Origin: CAYMLL01 sp964390645
GTDB taxonomy: Bacteria > Planctomycetota > UBA8108
DNA: 23,207 nucleotides
Direction: 5' to 3'
Assembly (NCBI GenBank): GCA_964390645.1
Contig: CAYMLL010000094.1
Span: 1-23,207 of the forward strand
This document shows positions 9,500 through 17,959 of this stretch, in pieces. Below the pieces are notes generated by a model that ran no database searches, had not been told where the DNA came from, and was given only the letters and a program-made list of their open reading frames with translations. Within the stretch, counting starts at the first letter, position 1. Each line of letters starts with the position of its first letter. Both the position numbers and the translations under genes were made by a program.

Positions 9500-10390
9500 A
9501 TGAAAGTCACCGTCGCCAAAGCCCTCGGCACTTGCTTCGGGGTGCAGGACGCCATCGATCTCGCGATGGACGAGACCTATCACGACGATTTGACGATCGT
9601 CGGGCAGCTCGTCCACAATCCACAGGTGGTCGAGGATCTTCGTAACCACGGCGTCCACATCGTGGACAAGCTCGACGACTCGATCACGACGAAGCACGTC
9701 ATGATCACCGCGCACGGCGCCCCACAGTCGATGCACGAGAATGCCCGCGCTCGCGGATTCAACGTCATCGATGCCAGCTGCCCTCTCGTACTGCGCGTCC
9801 ACAAGGCCATCGCGCAGTTTGTCCGGGATGGTTTCCATCCGGTCGTCGTCGGGCAAGAGACTCACGTCGAGGTCAAGGGAATCGTCGGCGACCTCGATGA
9901 CTACACGGTGATCGCGAGCCCAGACGAGATTCACTCGCTGGAGGGACGTGCGAAGATCGGTATCGTCTGTCAAACAACTCAGCAGATCGACTACGTCTCG
10001 GGGCTCGTTCAGCAGATCCGCACGACCTACCCCGAGATGCAGATCCGGTTCACCGACACGGTCTGCCAGCCGACCAAGGACCGGCAGGTGGCCGCACGCG
10101 AGCTTGCTGCCGAGGTCGACCTGATGATCGTCATCGGCGGCCACAACTCGTCGAACACGAAGAAGCTCAAGCTCGTTTGCGAGAGGATGGGCATCGACGC
10201 CTTCCACATCGACCGCGTCAACCAGCTGCGCCCCGAGATGTTCGAAGGCAAGAGCCACGTCGGCATAACCGCCGGGACCTCGACGCCGCGCGAGGTCATC
10301 GAAGAGGTGTACGAGGCGATTCTCGCCATGCCCGAAGTGGACATCACCAGCGCCTCGGGCATGCCGCCGAGAGAAAAATACCTCCACTGA
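9500..10390 (+). CDS. ispH: 4-hydroxy-3-methylbut-2-enyl diphosphate reductase
   Basis: Last step of the MEP isoprenoid pathway: reduces HMBPP to IPP and DMAPP with a [4Fe-4S] cluster. It has 296 residues. The three cluster cysteines are Cys12 (GTCFGV), Cys94 (DASCPLV) and Cys189 (DTVCQPTKDRQ). Substrate-site residues visible are His39 (LVHN), His72 (AHG), His122 and Glu124 (ETHVEVKG, in place of the common GHPEV), Thr159 and Thr160 (CQTT), and the SSN of GGHNSSNT. The ATG at 9500 is chosen over the upstream in-frame start at 9455 because MKVTVAKALGTCFGV is the family N-terminus and GAGAGG lies 8 bases before it. The gene implies the MEP pathway in this organism. Confidence 0.95.
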   Translation: MKVTVAKALGTCFGVQDAIDLAMDETYHDDLTIVGQLVHNPQVVEDLRNHGVHIVDKLDDSITTKHVMITAHGAPQSMHENARARGFNVIDASCPLVLRVHKAIAQFVRDGFHPVVVGQETHVEVKGIVGDLDDYTVIASPDEIHSLEGRAKIGIVCQTTQQIDYVSGLVQQIRTTYPEMQIRFTDTVCQPTKDRQVAARELAAEVDLMIVIGGHNSSNTKKLKLVCERMGIDAFHIDRVNQLRPEMFEGKSHVGITAGTSTPREVIEEVYEAILAMPEVDITSASGMPPREKYLH

Positions 10391-10439
10391 TTTACAGCCC
10401 TCGCCGCGCGGGATGATGCGCGAAGAGGCCGAATGACGC

Positions 10440-11078
10440 ATGCGAGGCCCTCCCGACTTCGAGTCCCCCCACCTGCTCGATCTCGACTCCCTCGCAGCGG
10501 CATCGGATGGACCGGCTGACTGGGACGGGATCTTCGGTCGCTCCAGACCGCTACGCATCGAGGTCGGCGTCGGCAACTCGCCCTTCCTGATCGACCTGGC
10601 CCTCGAGGAGCCGGAGTTCAACTACCTGGGAATCGAGTATTCGCTGAAGCGAACGCTGAAGTTCCTCAAGCACGTCCACGAGGCGGGTGTCGAGCGCATC
10701 CGCATGGCGAACCGGAACTCCGACCTCGTCTTTGAACGCTTCGTCGCGAAAGAGAGCGTCAACCACATCTTCGTCAACTTCCCGGACCCATGGAGGAAGT
10801 ACCGGCACCGCCGCAAGCGCTTCGTCCGTGAGGAGCGCATTCGTGTCATCTGCGATCTGCTGCTTCCTGGTGGCGGATTCTCGCTCCGGACGGACGCCAG
10901 GAAGTACGCCGAGGAGGGACTCGCCGCTCTCGAAGGTGTCGCCGCGCTCGAGAACATAGGCGGGAATCCCGGAGAATTTGCGGAGCGACCGGTCTACTCC
11001 TTCGAGACGAGCTACGAGAGCCGCTTCAAGGCCGAGGGACTTCCGATCTACTATCTCGAATACCGCAAGCGCTGTTAG
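10440..11078 (+). CDS. trmB: tRNA (guanine-N7-)-methyltransferase
   Basis: SAM-dependent enzyme making m7G46 in tRNA. It has 212 residues. The SAM-binding motif EVGVGNSPFL is at 41-50, GIEYS at 64-68, and the family signature FPDPW at 114-118 is followed by a basic patch (RKYRHRRKRFV). The end (TSYESRF...GLPIYYLEYRK) is typical. It lies 49 bases after ispH and 7 bases before uvrC, so it probably belongs to an ispH-trmB-uvrC transcript. The stop codon is TAG. Confidence 0.93.
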   Translation: MRGPPDFESPHLLDLDSLAAASDGPADWDGIFGRSRPLRIEVGVGNSPFLIDLALEEPEFNYLGIEYSLKRTLKFLKHVHEAGVERIRMANRNSDLVFERFVAKESVNHIFVNFPDPWRKYRHRRKRFVREERIRVICDLLLPGGGFSLRTDARKYAEEGLAALEGVAALENIGGNPGEFAERPVYSFETSYESRFKAEGLPIYYLEYRKRC

Positions 11079-11085
11079 CCCGAAG

Positions 11086-12927
11086 ATGACCGGACCGTCG
11101 ACCCGCGAGCTGCTGCTCGAAAAGATATCCCGGTTCCCCACCACCCCGGGGGTCTACATCCTGAAGGATGCCCGGGGCCGAATCCTCTACATCGGCAAGG
11201 CGGTGAATCTGCGCTCACGCGTGCGTTCCTACTTCGGCAAATCGTCCGACACGCGCGTCTTCGTCCGGTTCCTGGTCGAGCGAGTCGCCGAGGCGGACTG
11301 TCTCCTCGCCGAGTCGGAGACGGAGGCGCTGATCCTCGAGAACAACCTGATCAAGAAGCATCGACCGGTCTACAACGTTCGACTGAAGGACGACAAGACC
11401 TACGTCAGCATCAAGGTCACCCTCATGGAGGAGTGGCCCCGGGTCCTCGTCACGCGCCGCTACAAGAAGGACGGCAACCTCTACTTCGGCCCCTACGGAT
11501 CCTCCTCCGCGGTACGCGAGATGCTGCGCGTTATCAAGACGGTCTTTCCGTTACGAACCTGCACAAACGGCTTCTTCGCGGGTCGTAAACGCGCCTGCAT
11601 GGAGTACGAGATCGGGCGCTGTACGGCTCCGTGCGTCGACCTCGTCACGCACGAAGCCTACATGGAGGACGTCGAGCAAGTGATCCTGTTCCTGCGCGGG
11701 AAGAACAAGGAGCTCGAGCGGATCATCGAGCAACGCATGCAGGAGGCGGCGCAGCGACGGGCGTTCGAGCTCGCGGCGCGCTACCGTGACCAGATGAAAT
11801 CGATCCGCAAGGTCTTCGAGACCCAGAAGGCGCAGGAGTTCCGGCTCGGCGACCTGGACGTCTACTCCACGGTTCAAGAGGGCGAGCACGTCGCCGTGCA
11901 GGAGCTGCTCGTTCGCGACGGCAAGGTCGTGAACTCCCAGTGCCACACCTTCCGCACCACTCTGGAGCCTGACGCCGTGCTGTGCAGCTTCCTGACACAA
12001 TGCTTTCTCGCGGACCGATACGTCCCGCCGGAGATCCTCCTCGACGTCGACTTCGAGGATCGCACCATCCTTGCGGAGTGGCTCGCGCGGAAGCGCGGAT
12101 CGAAAGTACGCATCTCCTTGCCGAAGCGTGGCGACAAGGCGGCACTCGTCGAGATGGCCCGCAAGAACGCGCACAACGCGTACCAGGTCGATCGTGACCA
12201 GAACGAGCAGCTCGAAGCTCTTCTTGCATCGTTGAAAAAGCACCTCGAGATGAATCGACTGCCGCGCACGATTGAATGCTACGACATCTCCAACTTCCAG
12301 GGATCGCTCGCTGTCGGCTCACTGGTGACCTTCGAGGACGGCAAGCCGGCCAAGAGCCGCTATCGGAAGTTCCGGATCCAGACGGTTGTCGGCGCCGACG
12401 ACTTTCGCTGCATGGCCGAGGTTCTCGAACGCCGTCTGACGCGTGAAACGAAGCACGATGATCTTCCAGATCTCATCGTCGTCGACGGCGGCAAGGGACA
12501 GCTCGGTGTCGCGGTAAAGATCCTCGAGAAGCTCGGCATCTCCGACGTAGCGGTCATCGGCCTCGCCAAGGAGCGACGGCGGAAGCGAACGACGGAGAGG
12601 ATCTTCCTTCCCGGACGCTCCGATCCGCTGCCGCTCGCGCAAGAGACTCGAGAGTCTCTCTACCTGCAGCGGATTCGAGATGAGGCGCACCGCTTCGCGA
12701 TCCGCTACCACCGTGAGCTACGACGCAAGAAGACGCTGCGCACCGGTCTGGAGGACGTTCCCGGAATCGGCAAGAAGCGCCGGGAGGCGCTCGTCCAACG
12801 ATTCGGGACCTTGAAGAAGATCGGCGCCGCCAGCCAGGAGGAGATCGCCGACGTCGTCGGTGCGAAGCTCGCCGAGAGCGTCAGGAAGCATCTCTCCGGA
12901 TCAGCGGAGCACGGGAGCCGGGACTGA
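11086..12927 (+). CDS. uvrC: Excinuclease ABC subunit C
   Basis: Dual-incision nuclease of nucleotide excision repair, recruited by UvrB. It has 613 residues. The GIY-YIG domain is at the N-terminus (GVY 22-24, YIG 35-37). The four-cysteine cluster is Cys159, Cys171, Cys179 and Cys183, with the spacing expected for the UvrC Fe-S site. A UVR helix pair lies near 205-245 (AFELAARYRDQM). The RNase H-like nuclease half has Asp400 (ECYDIS), Asp467 (VVDGGKGQL) and His535 (RDEAHRFA), and a helix-hairpin-helix closes the protein (VPGIGKKRREALVQRFGT). The ATG at 11086 is 7 bases after the trmB stop; the frame also runs back to 10978 inside trmB, but those residues are not UvrC-like. Confidence 0.97.
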   Translation: MTGPSTRELLLEKISRFPTTPGVYILKDARGRILYIGKAVNLRSRVRSYFGKSSDTRVFVRFLVERVAEADCLLAESETEALILENNLIKKHRPVYNVRLKDDKTYVSIKVTLMEEWPRVLVTRRYKKDGNLYFGPYGSSSAVREMLRVIKTVFPLRTCTNGFFAGRKRACMEYEIGRCTAPCVDLVTHEAYMEDVEQVILFLRGKNKELERIIEQRMQEAAQRRAFELAARYRDQMKSIRKVFETQKAQEFRLGDLDVYSTVQEGEHVAVQELLVRDGKVVNSQCHTFRTTLEPDAVLCSFLTQCFLADRYVPPEILLDVDFEDRTILAEWLARKRGSKVRISLPKRGDKAALVEMARKNAHNAYQVDRDQNEQLEALLASLKKHLEMNRLPRTIECYDISNFQGSLAVGSLVTFEDGKPAKSRYRKFRIQTVVGADDFRCMAEVLERRLTRETKHDDLPDLIVVDGGKGQLGVAVKILEKLGISDVAVIGLAKERRRKRTTERIFLPGRSDPLPLAQETRESLYLQRIRDEAHRFAIRYHRELRRKKTLRTGLEDVPGIGKKRREALVQRFGTLKKIGAASQEEIADVVGAKLAESVRKHLSGSAEHGSRD

Positions 12928-12949
12928 AAAGTCGGTGAATCCGGGCTGT

Positions 12950-12979
12950 TTGGCCGCTTTCGGAATCCGGTGATAGACT
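12950..12979 (+). promoter_or_regulatory. Putative promoter of the MshEN-domain gene
   Basis: TTGGCC (12950-12955) and TAGACT (12974-12979) with an 18-base spacer and a TG one base before the -10 box (extended -10), 46 bases before the ATG at 13026. Confidence 0.4.
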
Positions 12980-13025
12980 TCTCCGGGCATTCCGCCCCGA
13001 CAGAACGCACCGGAGTTCCGCGCAG

Positions 13026-13730
13026 ATGAACAGCTTCAATCGTCTTCAGCGCCGTCACATCGGCGAGATCCTGGTCGATCAGGGCCTGGTCACGAAAGAA
13101 CACGTCGACGAGGCGCTGCGAATCCAGGCGAGCACCGCCGAGACCCCGGGCGCCATCCTCGTCGACATGGGCTGCATCACGGACATGGACATCACGAAGA
13201 CCATCGTGATGCAGTACCAGCTCCCGTTCATCGATCTCCAGAACTACCAGGTGAACGAGAAGCTCGTCGACATGTTCGAGGCAAAGTACCTGCACAAGCA
13301 CAAGATCATGCCCTTCGACCAGGTGGGAAGCATGCTCCTCTGCGCTGTGGCCGAGGTACCGCTCGATGAGGTCCTCAGCGAGATTCCCAAGACGACGCAG
13401 CGAAACGTCGCCCTCTACGTCGCCGCACTCGACGACGTCCGGACTCACCTTCAACGACTCGCTCCTCTCCCCGAGGATGTCTGCTCCGAACACTCGTCGT
13501 CCAGCAGCCGCGCGGCAAGAAGCGCCCAGGCAGCGAAGCCGAGCTCCACAGCGACCGGAGCCGGGGCGCCGAGGAGTGTCGGCAAGCCGTTCATCTTCGA
13601 GGAGGAAAGCAGCGAGGCCGTCCTCGAGGCGCTCGACTCGACCTGGGACTCGATCTTCGAGAGCATCGACGATTCGAGCGACGACGACACAAATGGTAGT
13701 GCCCTCGAGGGCCTCGAGGGCCTCGAGTAG
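13026..13730 (+). CDS. Stand-alone MshEN / GspE-PilB N-terminal domain protein
   Basis: It has 234 residues. Residues 8 to about 145 resemble the N-terminal domain of type II secretion and type IV pilus ATPases (GspE, PilB, MshE). Two helical half-motifs are visible: RHIGEILVDQGLVTKEHVDEAL at about 10-31 and GAILVDMGCITDMDI at 42-56, followed by QYQLPFIDL and the second small fold (KHKIMPFDQVGSMLLCAVAE). No ATPase part follows. The rest is a Ser/Ala-rich linker (155-190) and an acidic tail ending in LEG repeats. MshEN domains can bind cyclic di-GMP, so a c-di-GMP-responsive adaptor is possible; that is inference. It has its own likely promoter, a GGAG 10 bases before the ATG, and sits between uvrC and mutS. 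Confidence 0.8.
   Translation: MNSFNRLQRRHIGEILVDQGLVTKEHVDEALRIQASTAETPGAILVDMGCITDMDITKTIVMQYQLPFIDLQNYQVNEKLVDMFEAKYLHKHKIMPFDQVGSMLLCAVAEVPLDEVLSEIPKTTQRNVALYVAALDDVRTHLQRLAPLPEDVCSEHSSSSSRAARSAQAAKPSSTATGAGAPRSVGKPFIFEEESSEAVLEALDSTWDSIFESIDDSSDDDTNGSALEGLEGLE
13704..13727 (+). repeat. Nine-base direct repeat at the 3' end of the MshEN-domain gene
   Basis: CTCGAGGGC occurs at 13704-13712 and 13713-13721, followed by a partial copy CTCGAG at 13722-13727. It encodes LEG-LEG-LE just before the TAG stop. The copy number could vary by slippage without changing the frame. Confidence 0.8.
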
Positions 13731-13746
13731 CCGAAGCCTCGCCACC

Positions 13747-13774
13747 TTGACTTCGCCCGGTGGGTTTCTACAAT
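13747..13774 (+). promoter_or_regulatory. Putative sigma-70 promoter of mutS
   Basis: TTGACT (13747-13752) and TACAAT (13769-13774) with a 16-base spacer, 35 bases before the mutS ATG. This is the best consensus match in the window. Confidence 0.6.
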
Positions 13775-13809
13775 CCCAGACTCCGGGTGAGACCAGTCAG
13801 GGCGAGGCC

Positions 13810-16518
13810 ATGATCCACAAGCCGGACTCCGGTCCGCCGCAGACCCCGATGATGCAGCAGTACTTCTCCGCCAAGGAGAAGCACGCTGACAAGATCCTGT
13901 TCTTCCGCATGGGGGACTTCTACGAGATGTTCTTCGACGATGCGGAGATCGCGTCTTCGATTCTCGGCATCACGTTGACCTCGCGCTCGAAGGAGAAGGG
14001 ATCGCGCATCCCGATGGCCGGCATTCCCGTGAAGGCCATCGACTCCTACGTGCCGAAGCTGCTGCGCGCCGGCAAGCGGATCGCCATCTGCGAGCAGATC
14101 CAGGATCCGAGGGAGGCGAAGGGGATTGTCGACCGCGAGGTCGTCCGGGTGATCACGCCGGGTACGGTCACGGACGAGCGTCTCCTCGGCGAGAAGACGC
14201 ACAACTACCTCGCGAGCCTGGTGCCGCACTTCAGCACGAGAGGGTCTTCCAGCGCCGAGCGCCCTCGTTCCGGCGACGCCGAGGGCCCGGCACGTCAACC
14301 GACATCCTGGGGCCTCGCGTGGATCGACGTCTCGACCGGCCGGTTCGTTCTCTGGGAGACGAAGACCCTGTCCTCCGTCGCCGTCCAGCTTGACCGCATG
14401 TCGCCCTCAGAGCTGCTGCTCCCGGAGAGCTTCGCGTTCAACCTCGGCCGGCATCCTGACGCCGAGACCCTCGTCGGAGACTACTTCATCACGCCCTTCG
14501 CGGATCCCCTCTTCGATCGCAAGACGGCGCGCCGGACCCTGGTCGATCACTTCAAGACGCAGAATCTCGAGGGTTTCGGCTGCGAGCACCTCGACCTCGG
14601 CGTGCGAGCGGGCGGTGGGCTACTGCGCTACGTCGAAGACACGCAGAAGGCGAGCCTCTCGCACGTCAACAAGGTCGAGGCTTTCCGGGAGAGCCGTGTC
14701 GTGCCGATCGACCAGGCGACGCGGCGCGCGCTCGAGCTCACGGCGACCCAGCGTGACGGCGACCGCAGGGGAACGCTTCTCGCATCCTTCGACCGCACGT
14801 CGACGGCCGCGGGAGGACGCAAGTTCCGCGAGTGGATCCTGGAGCCGCTCGCCGTCGTCGACGAGATCCTCTACCGCCAGAACGGCGTCGCGACCCTCGC
14901 CGACGATGCTCTCCTTCGCGAGCAGGTGACCGGGCTCCTGAAAACGGTGCATGATCTCGAGCGCATCTGCACGCGCGTCAGCTACGGCACCGCGAACGCG
15001 CGCGATCTCGTGTCGCTCGCACACACACTCGAGGCCGTCCCGCCACTCCGGAAGCTGCTCGAATCCACGAGTGCGTGCGTCCTGCGCGACTGTGCATGTC
15101 GACTCTCCGATCCCGGCGACCTTCGCACGACGATCCTCGAGGCCCTCGTCGACGAGCCGCCTCTCACGGTCACGGAGGGCGGCCTTCTTCGCGAGGGCTA
15201 CAGCGAGGAGCTCGACGAGCTTCGCGTCATCGCGCGCGAAGGCAAGCAGTGGTTTGCTCGTTACCAGCAGCGCGAGATCCAGCGCACCGGAATCCCGAGC
15301 TTGAAAGTCGGCTTCAACAAGGTCTTCGGGTACTACATCGAGGTGACGAACGCGCACAAGGACAAGGCGCCCAACGAGTATCTTCGCAAGCAGACTCTGA
15401 AGAACTGCGAGCGTTTCATCACCCCTGACCTCAAGGAATACGAAAACAAGGTGCTCCATGCGCGCGACCGCGCGGTCGACCTCGAGCACGAGCTCTTCGC
15501 CGAGCTTCGGGAACGATCTTCCGAGCACATGATAGAGCTGCAGGAGATCGCTGATGCGCTCGCCGACCTCGACGTCCTGACCACGTTCGCGACGCTCGCA
15601 GTCGATCGGGGCTACACACGACCCACCGTCAATGACGGAACCCGGCTGTGGATCGAAGACGGCCGCCATCCGGTCGTCGAGCAGATCGCGACCACCGAGC
15701 CGTTCATTCCCAACTCGGTCGATCTCGACACGGACCGTGAGATCATGATCATCACCGGCCCCAACATGGCCGGGAAGTCCACCTACATCCGACAGGTGGC
15801 GCTGCTGACGCTGCTCGCTCAGACAGGCTCGTTCATTCCCGCGAAGGAAGCAGAGATAGGGATCATCGATCGCCTCTTCACACGCGTCGGCGCGAGCGAC
15901 GACCTCACTCGCGGTCAGTCGACCTTCATGGTCGAGATGAGCGAGACGGCGAACATCCTCAACAACGCGACGTCGCGCAGCCTCGTGATCCTCGACGAGG
16001 TCGGTCGCGGGACGAGCACCTTCGACGGCGTCAGCCTGGCGTGGGCGATCACCGAGCATATCGCCGGGCGTCTGCATACGCGCACGCTCTTCGCGACCCA
16101 CTATCACGAGCTCACGAGCATCACGCTCGACCATCCCACCGCGCGGAACTTCAACTTCCTGGTGAAGGAGTGGAACGACGACATCGTCTTCCTGCGCAAG
16201 GTCGTCGAGGGTGGTGCCGATCGCAGCTACGGAATCCACGTCGCGCGGCTGGCGGGCATCCCGCGAGCAGTGATCGATCGTGCCAGAGAGATCCTCGGCA
16301 ACCTCGAGAGCCAGTCTCTCGACCTCAACGACAAGCCGGCGCTGGCACGCAAGTTACGCAGGACCGAGCCCGATCGGGAGCCCGCCGCGATGCAGCTCGA
16401 CTTCTTCCAGAACACGCATGACGAGGTCATCAAGATGATCAAATCCGTGAACCTCGACTCGACGACACCCCTCGAAGCGCTTCAGCTGCTCGCCGAGCTC
16501 CGCCGGAAGCTCTCCTGA
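13810..16518 (+). CDS. mutS: DNA mismatch repair protein MutS
   Basis: Mismatch-recognition ATPase of 902 residues. The mismatch-contacting FYE is at 37-39 in FFRMGDFYEMFFDDA, so this is MutS1 and not the MutS2 type. Walker A GPNMAGKS is at 650-657, Walker B VILDE has Asp729 and Glu730, and the signature DDLTRGQSTF lies between them. A low-complexity Ser/Arg/Pro insert (about residues 140-158) separates the connector segments; it is slightly longer than usual. The C-terminal tail (PLEALQLLAELRRKL) is the usual small tetramerisation-like motif. The ATG at 13810 is chosen over the long upstream frame (open from 13366) because the conserved start PMMQQYFSAKEKHAD follows it and GGGCGAGG precedes it. 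Confidence 0.97.
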   Translation: MIHKPDSGPPQTPMMQQYFSAKEKHADKILFFRMGDFYEMFFDDAEIASSILGITLTSRSKEKGSRIPMAGIPVKAIDSYVPKLLRAGKRIAICEQIQDPREAKGIVDREVVRVITPGTVTDERLLGEKTHNYLASLVPHFSTRGSSSAERPRSGDAEGPARQPTSWGLAWIDVSTGRFVLWETKTLSSVAVQLDRMSPSELLLPESFAFNLGRHPDAETLVGDYFITPFADPLFDRKTARRTLVDHFKTQNLEGFGCEHLDLGVRAGGGLLRYVEDTQKASLSHVNKVEAFRESRVVPIDQATRRALELTATQRDGDRRGTLLASFDRTSTAAGGRKFREWILEPLAVVDEILYRQNGVATLADDALLREQVTGLLKTVHDLERICTRVSYGTANARDLVSLAHTLEAVPPLRKLLESTSACVLRDCACRLSDPGDLRTTILEALVDEPPLTVTEGGLLREGYSEELDELRVIAREGKQWFARYQQREIQRTGIPSLKVGFNKVFGYYIEVTNAHKDKAPNEYLRKQTLKNCERFITPDLKEYENKVLHARDRAVDLEHELFAELRERSSEHMIELQEIADALADLDVLTTFATLAVDRGYTRPTVNDGTRLWIEDGRHPVVEQIATTEPFIPNSVDLDTDREIMIITGPNMAGKSTYIRQVALLTLLAQTGSFIPAKEAEIGIIDRLFTRVGASDDLTRGQSTFMVEMSETANILNNATSRSLVILDEVGRGTSTFDGVSLAWAITEHIAGRLHTRTLFATHYHELTSITLDHPTARNFNFLVKEWNDDIVFLRKVVEGGADRSYGIHVARLAGIPRAVIDRAREILGNLESQSLDLNDKPALARKLRRTEPDREPAAMQLDFFQNTHDEVIKMIKSVNLDSTTPLEALQLLAELRRKLS

Positions 16519-16555
16519 TCGAGACTCTGCCCCCGCGCAGGTCGCACGAATCAGG

Positions 16556-16584
16556 ATGACAGCGTCCTCCGGAGACGTTATGTT
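16556..16584 (+). promoter_or_regulatory. Putative sigma-70 promoter of the secreted protease
   Basis: ATGACA (16556-16561) and TATGTT (16579-16584) with a 17-base spacer. The 158-base leader to the ATG at 16742 holds no convincing gene. This places a promoter directly after mutS and separates the accessory block from it. Confidence 0.5.
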
Positions 16585-16741
16585 CGGGTGATTATCAGCT
16601 CGTCGAGACGGTCCACCCGGCGCAACAGCCGCTATTGCGTGCCCGAAGCGCTTTCTCGACGGACGGTTCTCGAGTCTCGGTCAAGCCGACCATGACTCCC
16701 CCGATGCCAACCGGGCGTCGTGGCAAGACGCGGATCGTGAG

Positions 16742-17914
16742 ATGACCAGCACAAGGAGCGTGGCCTCGCGTCGCCGGATTCCGGCGATGGCACTTCTCGG
16801 CATGATGCTGTCGGTCTCGGATCGTCCAGCGCGCGCGCAGCAGGGCGTGCCCGGCATGACGCGAGCGTACGGCATCGACGGCACCGTTCGCCCCGCCAGG
16901 CCGGATACCGACGAGGCGCCCGGGGAGCCGATGATCGATCTCGCCGAGCTGTCGCGCAACGCACGTCGGATGCCCTTGCCGAGGCACCCGGAGAGCCCGC
17001 AGCCCGAGATTCCGGCAGGTCGGGGGATCAGCATCGACCTGCGCACGCGCGAGGTCACTCACGACGATCCCCGGCGAGAACACGTCGCTCCCGACCGACC
17101 GCTCGAGTCCTCGGGTAGCCTGGGCGGCCGGCAGACGCGACCGCTCGAGGGCGCCGGCGCCGGCGAAGAGCGCGACCCTCGCAACTTCACCAGCCTGCAG
17201 CCGGTCGACGATCCGACGCAGTATCCTTACGCACCACACGTGAAGCTCTTCCAGCTGTTCACGGACCGCTCTGGCGGCAGGATCCGCTACCAATGCTCGG
17301 GCACCTTGATCGATCCGTATCACGTGCTCACCGCTGGTCACTGTGTCTACCTCCACGGCAACGTCAACGACTTTGCCGACTCGATCGATGTGATCCCCGC
17401 CTACGAGAACGGAGCTGCTCCCTTCGGCACGGCAAGCTCGACCCGTGTGCACTCGTGGGCAGGCTGGGTCAACAGTGGCAGCTTCGATCACGACATCGCG
17501 ATCATCGACCTCGACCGACCGATCGGTGCCACCGCCGGCTGGCACGGCTACGCAACAAGCTCGTCATGCAGCTTCTACCTCGGAACGACGTTCACGAACC
17601 CGGGCTATCCATCGGAGCCACCCTACACGGGAGAGACGATGCACTCGTGGACGGGGAGCTTCGACGGCTGCGAAGGCTCGCAGGTTTACTTCGATCGCTA
17701 CTCGTTTGGCGGTCAGAGCGGCAGCGGTGCGGTGCGCTTCCGCGGTGACGACTCGTTCGCACACGCGGTACTGTCGAACGGCACGACATCGCGCACCTGG
17801 GATGTGACGATCACGGCAGACAAGTTCGCCACGATTCGTGACAACTACATCGGAAACGACAGACCCGGCAGCTTCGATCTCCATGCGCTCCTGCGGGGGG
17901 CGGTGCGGGCGTAG
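16742..17914 (+). CDS. Secreted V8/trypsin-like serine protease (first segment of a TAG-interrupted protein)
   Basis: It has 390 residues. A signal peptide is visible: basic n-region (RSVASRRR), hydrophobic core (IPAMALLGMMLSV) and an ARA-QQ cleavage site after residue 32. A ~150-residue Pro/Arg-rich propeptide-like stretch follows. The chymotrypsin-fold protease covers about 210-375. The triad reads His200 (LTAGHC), Asp251 (FDHDIAIIDL) and Ser326 (GGQSGSG), the pattern of the glutamyl endopeptidase/V8-like group. The frame stops at TAG (17912-17914) just after FDLHALL, which looks like the first strand of a CARDB-type domain. Coding continues in the same frame after the stop through 19957. 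The protease itself appears complete and could act alone as an exported enzyme; the substrate is unknown. Confidence 0.85.
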   Translation: MTSTRSVASRRRIPAMALLGMMLSVSDRPARAQQGVPGMTRAYGIDGTVRPARPDTDEAPGEPMIDLAELSRNARRMPLPRHPESPQPEIPAGRGISIDLRTREVTHDDPRREHVAPDRPLESSGSLGGRQTRPLEGAGAGEERDPRNFTSLQPVDDPTQYPYAPHVKLFQLFTDRSGGRIRYQCSGTLIDPYHVLTAGHCVYLHGNVNDFADSIDVIPAYENGAAPFGTASSTRVHSWAGWVNSGSFDHDIAIIDLDRPIGATAGWHGYATSSSCSFYLGTTFTNPGYPSEPPYTGETMHSWTGSFDGCEGSQVYFDRYSFGGQSGSGAVRFRGDDSFAHAVLSNGTTSRTWDVTITADKFATIRDNYIGNDRPGSFDLHALLRGAVRA

Positions 17915-17959
17915 CTGACGACGGGAGCCGCCGGCGGAGCCGTCTCGCTGAGCTACCTC

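Noticed and set aside
13701..13712. Palindrome GCCCTCGAGGGC as a terminator
   Set aside because: It is part of the LEG-coding repeat, lies before the stop codon, and has no T-tract.
16692..16745. 17-codon frame (MTPPMPTGRRGKTRIVR) overlapping the protease ATG
   Set aside because: No ribosome binding site and no recognisable leader function. A short overlap like this is easily due to chance.
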